DNA from: JAUVPY01 sp034412795
Lineage (GTDB): Bacteria > Chloroflexota > Anaerolineae > 4572-78 > NAK82
Assembly (NCBI GenBank): GCA_034412795.1
Contig: DAOUMD010000218.1
Coordinates: 1 to 64,000, forward strand
DNA length: 64,000 nt
Direction: 5' to 3'
Under the pieces are notes generated by a model that was not told the origin of the DNA, searched no databases, and saw nothing but the letters and a program-made list of their open reading frames with translations. Position numbers and translations under genes: made by a program. Below are positions 1-7,338 of the stretch, piece by piece. Numbering within the stretch: position 1 is the stretch's first letter; each line of letters begins with the position of its first letter.

Positions 1-667
1 CCCCTGCCTCGCCCGATACCGCCTTGGCCATCAACGTCTTGCCACAGCCCGGCGGCCCGACCATCAGCACGCCCTTGGGGATGCGTGCTCCCAGCGAGAT
101 GAACTTCTCCGGCTCGCGCAGGAACTCAACCCCCTCGGCCAGTTCTTGCTTGGCCTCCTCGGCGCCCGCCACATCCTCAAAGGTGATCGTCGGTTTGTCC
201 CCGGTGAACATCCGCGCCCGGCTCTTCCCAAAGCTCAGCGCCTGGTTGTTTGTACCTTGTGCCTGTCTGACCATAAAGAAGAGCAGAGCCCCGAAGAGCA
301 CCAAGGGGACGATAGTGATCAGCAGGTTTGCCCAGTCACCCCAGGCTCCGGGCGACTTTATCTCAATCTCAACAGTCCTTAGATCTGCGGCGGTCACGCC
401 CAAGTTATCGAGAGCTTCGAAAATTGTGAGGTCTGACTCTTTGCGCGACGTGCGTGGCGCGATGCTGGAGTCGGTGTATTCGATAGTAAGGGTATCGCCT
501 TGCAATGATATGCTTTTGACTTTATTATTCTTGATATCGGTCGCTACCTGGGAAATATCAATATCTGGCGTTTGCCGCGGGCCGGAAAAGACACTAAAAA
601 TCAACGCTGCAATAGCGACAATAATCAAGAGATAAACAAGTCCATTTCTGAACAACCCTGAACCCAC
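1..667 (-). CDS. ftsH: ATP-dependent zinc metalloprotease FtsH, N-terminal part
   Basis: Membrane-anchored AAA+ protease that degrades misfolded and regulatory membrane proteins. Only about the first 222 codons lie here; the rest runs off the left edge. Reading from a GTG at 667 there is a TM segment near residues 7-25, a short extracytoplasmic part, a second TM near 112-135, then the AAA entry (FEDVAGAEEAKQEL) and a Walker A GPPGCGKT, with Cys where Thr is usual. GTG is chosen because GGAGG lies 7 nt upstream and no in-frame ATG fits. An extended -10 promoter sits about 50 bp upstream. Family assignment is firm; the protease half is not visible. Confidence 0.93.
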   Translation of the reverse strand, partial: MGSGLFRNGLVYLLIIVAIAALIFSVFSGPRQTPDIDISQVATDIKNNKVKSISLQGDTLTIEYTDSSIAPRTSRKESDLTIFEALDNLGVTAADLRTVEIEIKSPGAWGDWANLLITIVPLVLFGALLFFMVRQAQGTNNQALSFGKSRARMFTGDKPTITFEDVAGAEEAKQELAEGVEFLREPEKFISLGARIPKGVLMVGPPGCGKTLMAKAVSGEAG

Positions 668-718
668 TTCGTTGCCTCCAAACGTAATTGCTTACTACGT
701 TATGCGCAATTCAACCTA

Positions 719-747
719 ATTATACCAAAGATGTTTCCTTTTTGCCA
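719..747 (-). promoter_or_regulatory. Promoter of ftsH (extended -10)
   Basis: On the minus strand TATAAT (719-724) is preceded by TGG, giving an extended -10. A weak -35 (TGGCAA, 742-747) lies 17 bp upstream. Transcription would start about 45 nt before the GTG of ftsH. Confidence 0.6.
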
Positions 748-783
748 GTACCTTGCGATCACATTCGGGTGTTTCTGTAATGC

Positions 784-2721
784 TCAATTAACCTGGATGG
801 ATTGTAGTACGATAACGCCATCGGTTACACTGGCTTGGCCAGGATCAGTGATTGGCAGACGGCCTGTACTATCGTACATACCTACCCGCAACCAATACTC
901 GCCGGGCGGTGTGTCGGGTGGGATGCTGAATTGGTGATCGTCGGTGATCTGATCACCCGATGCCCACGTGTCGGTCGGCCGCGTTCCGTTAGCTGGCAAT
1001 CCATCATGCTGGCTTATCGGACTGCCGTCGGCGCGGGTGAGGTGCACAAATACGGTGTAACCCTGACTTGGTGGTTGGATAGCGTGCCATGTGAGGCTGA
1101 GCAATAACGTGTCACCTGGGTGGTAGTCCAGGCGTGGTAGCTCGTAACCAGCCAACAGGATTCTGTCTCCCAGCGTGGCCCCGACCGGCACCTGCGTTCC
1201 ACTGCTGACCGCCAGCGAGACCAGACTGCGACTTTGTACCAACGAGCCGGCCGGTGGATTTTGGTCAACTACGGTGCCGGGTAGTTGCTCACTCCAGGCT
1301 TCTTGGATTTGAGCAATGAGCCCCGCAGACTCTATCTGTGTCTGTGCCTCGTCTGCCGATTTCCCAATCAGCAGTGGTATCTCTATCAGTTCTGGCCCCT
1401 GGCTGATGACGACACCGATGGTCGCCTGTTCGGTGACCGGCTCGCCCGCCCGTACTGTTTGTTCGATAATGGCGAAGGGGGGGATGGTGGGGTGATGCGC
1501 GTGGCCGATGACTTCCACCTGTAGCCCCGTGCCTTCGAGAACTTGGCGGGCATCTTCCTCCTCCATACCGATCACATCGGGCACCCGTACTTGACCGACA
1601 GCCAGAGTAGCCGTAGGCGTTGGGATATTGGCCGGGATAGGACGCTGCACGTATGCCCGGTACACAGTTGCCCATAAGGGTACCAACCCCAACACGGCAA
1701 TCACTGCGAAAAATCCAAGGGTCAAGCCAATCCAGTCTATTCCAGATGGTTGATCTGCTGTGGAGGTGCTGGCTGCCCCTGCCACGCTTGAGGCTGGCGG
1801 GGCGGGGGCGTAGTAGCCTGTCTGTCTCTCACCGCCCTGGCGAAAGTCTGCCAGTGACTGCCGCATATGATCGGCAGTACGAAAGCGTTCGCCTGGTTGC
1901 TTATTCATGGCCGTGTCTATGATGCGGGCCAATTGATTGGGGATACGTGGATTGACTTGATCGGCCGGGATGGGCGTCTCATACAAGTGTTTGCGTGCCA
2001 CCTCGGAGTCGGGGCCGGTGAAGGGCAGTTGGCGCGTCAGCATCTCGTATAGGATGACGCCGATGGCGTATACGTCGGTGGCGGGGACTACGCGGTCACC
2101 GGCCGCCTGTTCGGGGGCGAAATAGGCAGGCGTGCCCCACACCAGTTCTCCTTCTTCGTCCATCGCCGACTCGCCCAGCGCACGAGCCAGACCAAAATCC
2201 ACCACCTTAGCCCGGCCATCAGGCGTGATCAGGATGTTGCCTGGCTTGATGTCGCCGTGCACCAGCCCCGCCCGATGGGCGTAGCCTACGGCAGCGCATA
2301 TTTGCAGGCTGATATTAACGGTTTGATCTACGGATAGTGGGCTCCCCTCTAGCAGTACATTTCGCAGGTCACGACCGGGAACATATTCCATAACAATGTA
2401 TGGCCGCCCCAGGTCTTGACCGAAGTCATAAACAGCTACAATATTGGGATGGGTAAGGCTAGCAGCACTCTGTGCTTCGCGATGAAAGCGTACCAAAAAG
2501 GCAGGGTCCACGACATATTCGCGGCGCAGGGCCTTCACGGCCACCAAGCGCCCCAGAGCCACGTCTTGGGCTCGGTAAACCTCGGCCAATCCACCCTCGC
2601 CGAGTTTGGCCAGGATTTGATAACGATTGTTGAAGATAATCGGTTCAGTCACGTCTCCGCTCAACTGTTGAGGGGGTTGGATGTATTGTACATCAGAATG
2701 GGCCTTTGTCCAAGCGTTCAC
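784..2721 (-). CDS. Membrane Ser/Thr protein kinase with two PASTA domains
   Basis: 645 residues. Cytoplasmic Hanks-type kinase (about 30-290) with Gly-rich loop GEGGLA (41-46), ATP lysine K63, catalytic segment HGDIKPGN (D157, N162), DFG at 175-177 and APE at 202-204. The usual HRD arginine is Gly, so this is a non-RD kinase. A single TM at about 330-353 is followed outside by two PASTA repeats (about 377-445 and 446-512), which in homologues bind peptidoglycan fragments, and a C-terminal beta-rich domain of about 115 residues of unknown role. The GTG start at 2721 has AAAGGG directly against it, so spacing is poor and the true start may lie slightly downstream. Divergent from the P-loop kinase gene. 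Role inferred: cell-wall sensing and growth control. Confidence 0.9.
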   Translation of the reverse strand: MNAWTKAHSDVQYIQPPQQLSGDVTEPIIFNNRYQILAKLGEGGLAEVYRAQDVALGRLVAVKALRREYVVDPAFLVRFHREAQSAASLTHPNIVAVYDFGQDLGRPYIVMEYVPGRDLRNVLLEGSPLSVDQTVNISLQICAAVGYAHRAGLVHGDIKPGNILITPDGRAKVVDFGLARALGESAMDEEGELVWGTPAYFAPEQAAGDRVVPATDVYAIGVILYEMLTRQLPFTGPDSEVARKHLYETPIPADQVNPRIPNQLARIIDTAMNKQPGERFRTADHMRQSLADFRQGGERQTGYYAPAPPASSVAGAASTSTADQPSGIDWIGLTLGFFAVIAVLGLVPLWATVYRAYVQRPIPANIPTPTATLAVGQVRVPDVIGMEEEDARQVLEGTGLQVEVIGHAHHPTIPPFAIIEQTVRAGEPVTEQATIGVVISQGPELIEIPLLIGKSADEAQTQIESAGLIAQIQEAWSEQLPGTVVDQNPPAGSLVQSRSLVSLAVSSGTQVPVGATLGDRILLAGYELPRLDYHPGDTLLLSLTWHAIQPPSQGYTVFVHLTRADGSPISQHDGLPANGTRPTDTWASGDQITDDHQFSIPPDTPPGEYWLRVGMYDSTGRLPITDPGQASVTDGVIVLQSIQVN

Positions 2722-2736
2722 CCCTTTCGCTTTCTT

Positions 2737-2763
2737 TTGATAATCAGCGACCTGCGGTATAAT
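2737..2763 (+). promoter_or_regulatory. Sigma-70 type promoter for the P-loop kinase gene
   Basis: TTGATA (2737-2742) and a perfect TATAAT (2758-2763) separated by 15 bp. The expected transcript start is only about 8-17 nt before the candidate start codons, so the mRNA leader is very short. Confidence 0.6.
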
Positions 2764-2777
2764 CGGTTCGTCGTGCA

Positions 2778-3422
2778 GTGAGAGCTATGCAACAGGACGC
2801 TTCGTTCGACATCGGGGCAGCCGTTGCTGCTGCCAAGTCTGTGTTGAGTATCCCGTCTCCAGCTTCCGGCCAGCCGGTGCTGGTGATGTTGTGTGGCCTG
2901 CCTGGCACGGGAAAAAGCACGCTGGCGCGTGGATTGGCTGATCGGCTACCAGCGGTCATTGTGGAATCAGACCGGGTGCGTCAGATTCTATTCGCCTCAC
3001 CGACTTACACAGCCGAGGAAAGCCGACGGGTGCACAAGGTGTGTCACATCCTCATCGGCTGGTATCTGCGCCATTATTACCACGTGGTATACGATGCTAC
3101 CAATCTCTATGAATACCACCGACGGTTGGCCTATCGCCTGGCGGCGCGAAGCGGTGCACGGTTGGCTGTGGCCGAGATAACTGCCAGCGATGAGGTCGTC
3201 CGCGGGCGACTGGCCCCGCGCGGTCGGAGAGGCGCGCCCCCCTGTACGCCGGACGATTACTCCGACGCCGATTGGCAGGTGTATGAGCGTATGCGCTGCC
3301 GGGCTGAGCCAATTCAGCACGAGCACATCACCGTGGATACCAGTGACGGCGATGTCGAGCGGGGGGTTAGCTATGTGCTTGAGGCAATCAGAGGCCGATA
3401 CGAAAAAGAGGGCACTGACTGA
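2778..3422 (+). CDS. AAA/zeta-like P-loop kinase of unknown substrate
   Basis: 214 residues from GTG 2778; ATG at 2787 is an equally possible start. Walker A GLPGTGKST near residues 40-48, then a VIVESDRVR segment that resembles the acceptor/Mg site of polynucleotide-kinase and gluconate-kinase-like enzymes, and YDATNL in the middle. This is the architecture of small ATP-dependent phosphotransferases (COG0645-like); the substrate cannot be told from sequence. It is a single-gene unit: own promoter upstream, and its stop codon lies inside the hairpin of a strong terminator. No toxin partner is adjacent, so a zeta-toxin role is not supported. Confidence 0.75.
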   Translation: MRAMQQDASFDIGAAVAAAKSVLSIPSPASGQPVLVMLCGLPGTGKSTLARGLADRLPAVIVESDRVRQILFASPTYTAEESRRVHKVCHILIGWYLRHYYHVVYDATNLYEYHRRLAYRLAARSGARLAVAEITASDEVVRGRLAPRGRRGAPPCTPDDYSDADWQVYERMRCRAEPIQHEHITVDTSDGDVERGVSYVLEAIRGRYEKEGTD

Positions 3423-3436
3423 GTGCCCTCTTTTTT
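3403..3436. terminator. Bidirectional Rho-independent terminator
   Basis: Stem GAGGGCACT (3408-3416) pairs with AGTGCCCTC (3422-3430) around a 5-nt loop, with A-tract before and T-tract after. It can end both the plus-strand kinase gene and the convergent hsp20 gene. The kinase stop codon TGA is inside the hairpin. Confidence 0.9.
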
Positions 3437-3454
3437 ATGCGGTAGCCTGTAACT

Positions 3455-3925
3455 CTACTTGACGGTCTTGACCTTGATGCTGCGCGGCTTGACCTCTTCG
3501 GCCTTGGGAAGCACCAGCGTCAGTTCGCCGTTGCTGAACGTGGCCTCAATCTTGTCGGTCTGTACCAGCGTGGGCAGGCTGATGCGACGTCCCACGGCAC
3601 CGTGATACAGTTCGTGGCGGTACCAGCTCCAGTCCTTGGCTTCATTCAACGCGGCGTCGCTGCGTAGCTCGGCCTTGACAATCAGATCGCCGTCGTTGAT
3701 GGTGATCTCTACGTCCTCTGGGTTCATGCCGGGCAGGCGTGCCTTGAGGACCAGTTCATCCTCCGATTCGTACAGATCGATGGGCAATCGCGCCATCGCC
3801 ACACCGTTCCCGCTATTGGCGCTGGACCGATACGGTCGCACAAAGCTCTCATCGAAGAGCCGATCCATTGCCTCGCGCAGCGAAACCATGTCGTTAACTG
3901 GGGTCCATCGAACTATGCTAGCCAT
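3455..3925 (-). CDS. Hsp20 / alpha-crystallin small heat shock protein
   Basis: 156 residues, normal length for bacterial Hsp20. N-terminal region with LREAMDRLFDESF, then the alpha-crystallin domain (about 48-140) with LPGMNPEDVEITINDGDLIVKAE and the C-terminal strand around FSNGELTLVLPKAEE. ATP-independent cytoplasmic holdase that keeps unfolding proteins soluble. GAGGAGG lies 8 nt before the ATG. Its promoter has an extended -10 and phased AACG boxes also found upstream of three other genes in the window, which suggests stress control by a shared activator. An 18-bp imperfect inverted repeat (ATTGA-N8-TCAAT, 3959-3976) just downstream of the -10 may be a repressor site. Confidence 0.95.
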   Translation of the reverse strand: MASIVRWTPVNDMVSLREAMDRLFDESFVRPYRSSANSGNGVAMARLPIDLYESEDELVLKARLPGMNPEDVEITINDGDLIVKAELRSDAALNEAKDWSWYRHELYHGAVGRRISLPTLVQTDKIEATFSNGELTLVLPKAEEVKPRSIKVKTVK

Positions 3926-3958
3926 CGTAAGTTACCTCCTCAATTCTTACCTTGATTT

Positions 3959-4065
3959 ATTGAATATAGTATCAATTCACTTGATGGCTGCATTATATCA
4001 GCGTAGTGTTAGAGGAACGCATGCGGCGCGTTAGAGTTGCGTTAGCGAAACAATAGAGTTACGTT
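3959..4065 (-). promoter_or_regulatory. hsp20 promoter with phased AACG activator boxes
   Basis: On the minus strand the extended -10 is TGATATAAT (TATAAT at 3992-3997). Boxes read on the plus strand as TGTT 4007, CGTT 4029, CGTT 4040 and CGTT 4062, so spacing is 22, 11 and 22 bp; most continue as CGTTAGAG. There is no good -35. The layout fits an activator that binds direct repeats on one face of the helix. Confidence 0.55.
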
Positions 4066-5207
4066 AGAGCAGTAGACAGAGGGCCGCACTGTCTACTGGC
4101 TACTGTCTCCAGCCGGTCGTCATAGGAGGGAGCCATTTCGGACCAGTCGAAGCGTGCGACGGTATCCCGTAAGCCGATTCGGCGTGTCTGATCGAGATTC
4201 ACGATTGCCACTTCCAGGCGGTCCACGAGATCGTCAAAATCCTGGTAGAAGCACGTGGTGTGATACTGTGAGGGGATCAACTCGGGATAGCTCAGTCGCT
4301 GCGGGAGTAGAGGCGAGCACCCGCAGTAAATCCCCTCGACAACGCTGGCGCCGAAGAAGTCATGGTGCGAGGTGACGGGCAGAAGGTCGGCCCGCCACAG
4401 CCAACGGGCGTAATCGGCAAAAGCTGGTACGTAGCCAAACTGACGCACCCGTTCGCCCAACTGCTGGTATGCTTCGGTAAACTCACTCGGTTGCTGTCGG
4501 AATCGCTCGCCTAAGATAACCACGGCGAAGTCAACCCCTCGATCAGCCAGCGCATACAGCGCCCTGAAGAAATCTTGCGGGTTCTTGTCGTATTCCCAAC
4601 GGTGGTTCCAAATAATCAGTGGCGGGGAGCTGGGGACTGGGGGCTGAGGGTCAGGCCGGTGAGCGTCAAAGCGGCGTAAGTCCAGACCCAATGGTAGGAC
4701 TCCGCTCTTGGCGCGTAGCGCTTCCACAGTGTCGAGTTCATTGTGGTCAGGAAAGTGCTTGAGCAGACGAGGTAGCTCGTCAAGAAAGGAGTCCATATGA
4801 TATCGTGAATTGAAGAAGACCGCGTCAGCGGCCAATGCGCTGGCGTAATTGATGAAGCCATAGTGCAAATTGCGTCCTTGACTCACGTCACGGTCGGTGG
4901 GAGACCAGGGGTAGCTGAGTTGGTTCTCGTGGAAGTAGAGAGCAGTGGACAGGTGGCTGGTGCGGGCACGGGTAAGGGCCAGGAAGGTGGTCAGGTCGAG
5001 CATATCGGTGGCCAGGATCAGGTCCGGCGTGGTCTCCATAGCCAGGAACTGGCGAGCCAAGGTGACGGCACCGCCGTGCATGCGCCATTTCCAAAATCGG
5101 CCTGGCATAGAGAGGGGCGTTACTTGGTGCCGGCTGTGAGCCGCGTAGCCAGTTGCCCAGGCAGCATGGGAGCCAGTGTTGTAAGGTTCCAACAGCAGTA
5201 TGTTCAA
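4059..5207 (-). CDS. tRNA-queuosine alpha-mannosyltransferase-like glycosyltransferase (DUF3524/GTDC1 type)
   Basis: 382 residues. The N-terminal half begins with an ILLLEPYNTGSHAAW motif and a GRFWKWRMHGGA segment, typical of DUF3524, the N-domain of GTDC1/QTMAN. The C-terminal half has the GT4 pattern WNHRWEYDKNPQDFF and GASVVEGIYCG. The characterised relative adds mannose to queuosine in tRNA-Asp, using GDP-mannose; that this bacterial protein does the same is inference. The start is TTG (5207), supported by CAGGAGA 7 nt upstream. No other queuosine gene is nearby. Confidence 0.8.
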   Translation of the reverse strand: MNILLLEPYNTGSHAAWATGYAAHSRHQVTPLSMPGRFWKWRMHGGAVTLARQFLAMETTPDLILATDMLDLTTFLALTRARTSHLSTALYFHENQLSYPWSPTDRDVSQGRNLHYGFINYASALAADAVFFNSRYHMDSFLDELPRLLKHFPDHNELDTVEALRAKSGVLPLGLDLRRFDAHRPDPQPPVPSSPPLIIWNHRWEYDKNPQDFFRALYALADRGVDFAVVILGERFRQQPSEFTEAYQQLGERVRQFGYVPAFADYARWLWRADLLPVTSHHDFFGASVVEGIYCGCSPLLPQRLSYPELIPSQYHTTCFYQDFDDLVDRLEVAIVNLDQTRRIGLRDTVARFDWSEMAPSYDDRLETVASRQCGPLSTALT

Positions 5208-5645
5208 ATCGGTTCTCCTGGCCCTGATTGCTGACTACGGGGATCCCTGGAGCGAGTCGCCATCTTCTGTTATTATACGTCGGTCCTATGGGGAGGCCAA
5301 CCATTACCTAAGATACAGGACAGCCCTCCAAGAGTTTGTGAGCCTGTTTTTGAGCCACCTTTTGAGCCTACTTCGTGTTAAATTAGCAGTTGTACTGCTT
5401 TTTCTTTATTGGACTTTTGGAACTACCGTATCCCCTGCTGGTGCTCGGTCAAAGCTCAAATGGCAGGCAATTTTGGCCCCCTTAGCGGCATTTGCTACCC
5501 CTCAAATCGCCCATTGACAGAGTACTGGAATAAGCCTCCTTTTTTGGGGTTCGTATTGTGAAGAGCTCTACGAATGAGAGTGTTTAAGTTCGTAATGGGG
5601 ATGGCTCCTGTCTGATTGTACCGGAACGATGTGTGAGACGCGTTG
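5208..5645. other. Spacer without a convincing gene
   Basis: About 440 bp, AT-richer than its flanks. A 105-codon plus-strand frame overlaps the start of the glycosyltransferase gene and has no recognisable domain, so it is not called. No clear promoter for the M50 gene was found. Confidence 0.5.
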
Positions 5646-6860
5646 ATGTCTGAGACTGTTGTACCTCCCGTCACATTGGATAGTAAGATTCACTTACGTC
5701 CTCTATCCAAACAACTAGAAAACGGAGTAATCATTATCGGCCGGGAAGATCAGTTCCTGGAACTCCCGTCGGAAGGTCTGGACTTTTTGGCCTGGTTGGA
5801 TGATGGTCTGACCCTGGCTCAGGCCAGAGATCGCTTCGAATCTTGTTATAACCCTTTTCCGAATGACAACTTGTTCGAGGTAATCAATGCGTTTCTGGAG
5901 TGTGATTTTGTGGCGACGGTTGATGGGCAGCCCATTGCCCCGCGACGAGTCGCTCTTGAGCCCAAATCTGACTGGTTTCCCCAAAGCTGGGCCCAAGCCC
6001 TTTTCTCCAAGCCGGTTCTGATCGCCTGGATGGCGTTGGTTGTGCCTGCTGCGATTCTCTGGATCCAAACGCCGGAGCTATGGCCCCGAAGAACTGATTA
6101 CTTCTGGACGGGGTTCAATTCGATTATCATACTGAGCGCTATGCTCATCTGGCTCCTGGGAATGCCCCTGCACGAACTGGCTCACTGGTTAGCCTGTCGT
6201 GCCAAGGGGATAGAGGCCACCATCACCTGGACTCAACGTCTGGGCTTTTTCCCCATGAGTCAAACGGTGATGCACAACATCTGGGCGGTGCCCCGTAGCG
6301 CACGCTTGTTGCCTCTGGCGGCTGGCATGATGTGGGATGTATTGTGTATTAGCTTGGTTGTTTACTTGCTCTACTTTGAAAGAAGCGGCTGGCTGGCTTT
6401 GCCCTGGCTGGCGGTGAGACTGCTGAAGTTCTACATCCTGCTCATCGCCATGGCTCTGGCCGCTCAATTCTGGCTCTTTTCCAAAATGGATGGCTACTTC
6501 CTGGTGTCGGCTTTGTTGGGCCAACGAAATCTGCAATCGGATACCTATACTTGGTTGAAGTCGAGATTGACCCGGACCGGCACCTTTGACTCGCGGACTG
6601 GAGGAATGAAATTCATCTATATCTACGCCATAATCACCGTCTTGTGGGGCGGTTTGTTTATAGCCCAATTCTTGCTGGTCAGTTTGCCGATCAAGGTGCA
6701 ACTGATCTGGGAGTCGGTGGTCAAGATATGGCATGGGGCTGAAGTGGCGCCCATTGATTTCTATGATGGAGTGGGGGTGTTTGCAAGCCAAGTCATCTTC
6801 TATGGCTTGCTGCTCTATGCCTACGTGCGAGACACCCTCCCGAACCTGCGCCAGCGTTGA
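5646..6860 (+). CDS. Membrane M50-family metalloprotease with PqqD-like N-terminal domain
   Basis: 404 residues from ATG 5646 (an in-frame TTG precedes it). Residues about 15-95 resemble a PqqD/RRE winged-helix fold, the domain that grips leader peptides in RiPP pathways. Then about six TM segments. HELAH (about 176-180) supplies zinc ligands and catalytic Glu, and a later KMDGY is in the place of the third-ligand Asp motif of site-2 proteases. This combination is known from peptide-processing M50 proteins such as YydH of the yyd peptide operon. Directly downstream on the same strand are tandem minigenes for Trp-rich peptides of 18 and 20 residues, the likely substrates. No radical SAM enzyme or ABC exporter is adjacent. 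Fold and neighbourhood are seen; the processing role is inferred. Confidence 0.8.
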   Translation: MSETVVPPVTLDSKIHLRPLSKQLENGVIIIGREDQFLELPSEGLDFLAWLDDGLTLAQARDRFESCYNPFPNDNLFEVINAFLECDFVATVDGQPIAPRRVALEPKSDWFPQSWAQALFSKPVLIAWMALVVPAAILWIQTPELWPRRTDYFWTGFNSIIILSAMLIWLLGMPLHELAHWLACRAKGIEATITWTQRLGFFPMSQTVMHNIWAVPRSARLLPLAAGMMWDVLCISLVVYLLYFERSGWLALPWLAVRLLKFYILLIAMALAAQFWLFSKMDGYFLVSALLGQRNLQSDTYTWLKSRLTRTGTFDSRTGGMKFIYIYAIITVLWGGLFIAQFLLVSLPIKVQLIWESVVKIWHGAEVAPIDFYDGVGVFASQVIFYGLLLYAYVRDTLPNLRQR

Positions 6861-6926
6861 TAGGTGCCACAGATTTGGGAGATCTCCCAGGTGTGTGGCA
6901 TATCTCAAAGGAAGGAGGTGAAACCC

Positions 6927-6983
6927 GTGAAAGCCAAGAAGGTCGAAGTCGTAAAACCGACCGGCTGGGGATGGAATGGTTAG
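6927..6983 (+). CDS. Minigene 1: 18-residue peptide ending GWGWNG
   Basis: GTG start with a perfect Shine-Dalgarno GGAGGTGA (6914-6921) 5 nt upstream; product MKAKKVEVVKPTGWGWNG. It is basic at the N-terminus and ends in Gly-Trp-Gly-Trp-Asn-Gly. It matches minigene 3 at Lys2, Lys4, Lys5, hydrophobic 6, Glu7, Val9, Lys10, small residue 12, Gly13, Trp14, Trp16 and Gly18. The strong RBS plus conservation in a second copy indicate real translation. Likely a RiPP precursor or peptide signal handled by the M50 protease 66 bp upstream, with the positively charged half as leader and GWxWxG as core. Confidence 0.75.
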   Translation: MKAKKVEVVKPTGWGWNG

Positions 6984-6991
6984 AAGCCGGT
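6960..6991 (+). promoter_or_regulatory. Hairpin across the end of minigene 1
   Basis: ACCGGCT (6960-6966) can pair with AGCCGGT (6985-6991) around an 18-nt loop that contains the Trp codons and stop. There is no U-tract, so it is more likely an mRNA-stability or translation-linked structure than a terminator. Confidence 0.4.
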
Positions 6992-7024
6992 CCCAGTCTT
7001 TGGGCAGATCTATGTCCAAAGAAA

Positions 7025-7090
7025 GGAGGTGAGACCGAGCCAAGAGTTTTGAAGTCGTAAACTGACTTCTTGGTCCCGTGAGGTGGCTAG
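7025..7090 (+). pseudogene. Decayed minigene 2 (no start, in-frame stop)
   Basis: GGAGGTGA (7025-7032) and about 50 nt of leader repeat those of minigene 1. The coding part aligns (AAG-x-x-GAAGTCGTAAA), but GAG stands where GTG should be and a TGA follows seven codons later; the tail still ends TGG-CTAG. GAAGTC and GACTTC now form a small hairpin. It is a dead copy from cassette duplication. Confidence 0.65.
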
Positions 7091-7136
7091 AATTATCGTT
7101 TGAGACTCCGGGCTAGAAGACAAGAGGGGTTTAATT

Positions 7137-7199
7137 ATGAAGATCAAGAAGATTGAGACCGTGAAAGCCTCCGGCTGGATTTGGGGAGGAGGCGGCTAG
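7137..7199 (+). CDS. Minigene 3: 20-residue peptide ending GWIWGGGG
   Basis: ATG start with GAGGGG 7 nt upstream; product MKIKKIETVKASGWIWGGGG. Same pattern as minigene 1 (M-K-x-K-K-[VI]-E-x-V-K-x-[ST]-G-W-x-W) but with a four-glycine tail. Silent and conservative differences between the copies are the sign of selection on the protein. A strong Rho-independent terminator follows 20 bp after the stop, closing the M50-minigene transcript. Function inferred as for minigene 1. Confidence 0.75.
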   Translation: MKIKKIETVKASGWIWGGGG

Positions 7200-7219
7200 A
7201 GGTGTAGTATGGGTTTGGC

Positions 7220-7257
7220 AAAGAGGCCGGCGTTTCCTCGACCGTCGGCCTCTTTTT
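7220..7257 (+). terminator. Rho-independent terminator of the M50/minigene unit
   Basis: AAAGAGGCCG (7220-7229) pairs with CGGCCTCTTT (7246-7255), followed by T residues. Confidence 0.92.
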
Positions 7258-7281
7258 AGGGAGAGGGGGAAGAAAGTTCCG

Positions 7282-7310
7282 TTGACTTACGTTCAGTATT
7301 TTGCTAGAAT
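7282..7310 (+). promoter_or_regulatory. Sigma-70 type promoter of the histidine kinase gene
   Basis: TTGACT (7282-7287), 17-bp spacer, TAGAAT (7305-7310). It lies just after the terminator, so the kinase gene is a separate unit from the minigenes. Confidence 0.8.
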
Positions 7311-7338
7311 CATGATATGAGTTGGTCGCTCCACTTGC

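Noticed and set aside
2778..3422. Zeta-type toxin
   Set aside because: P-loop and overall layout fit, but there is no epsilon-like antitoxin next to it and it has its own isolated promoter and terminator.
5200..5517. 105-codon plus-strand ORF before the M50 gene
   Set aside because: Overlaps the start of the glycosyltransferase gene in antisense and has no domain; hydrophobic stretch is likely accidental.
7078..7116. A fourth minigene from GTG 7078
   Set aside because: No ribosome site and the product lacks the K-K-x-E and GWxW pattern.
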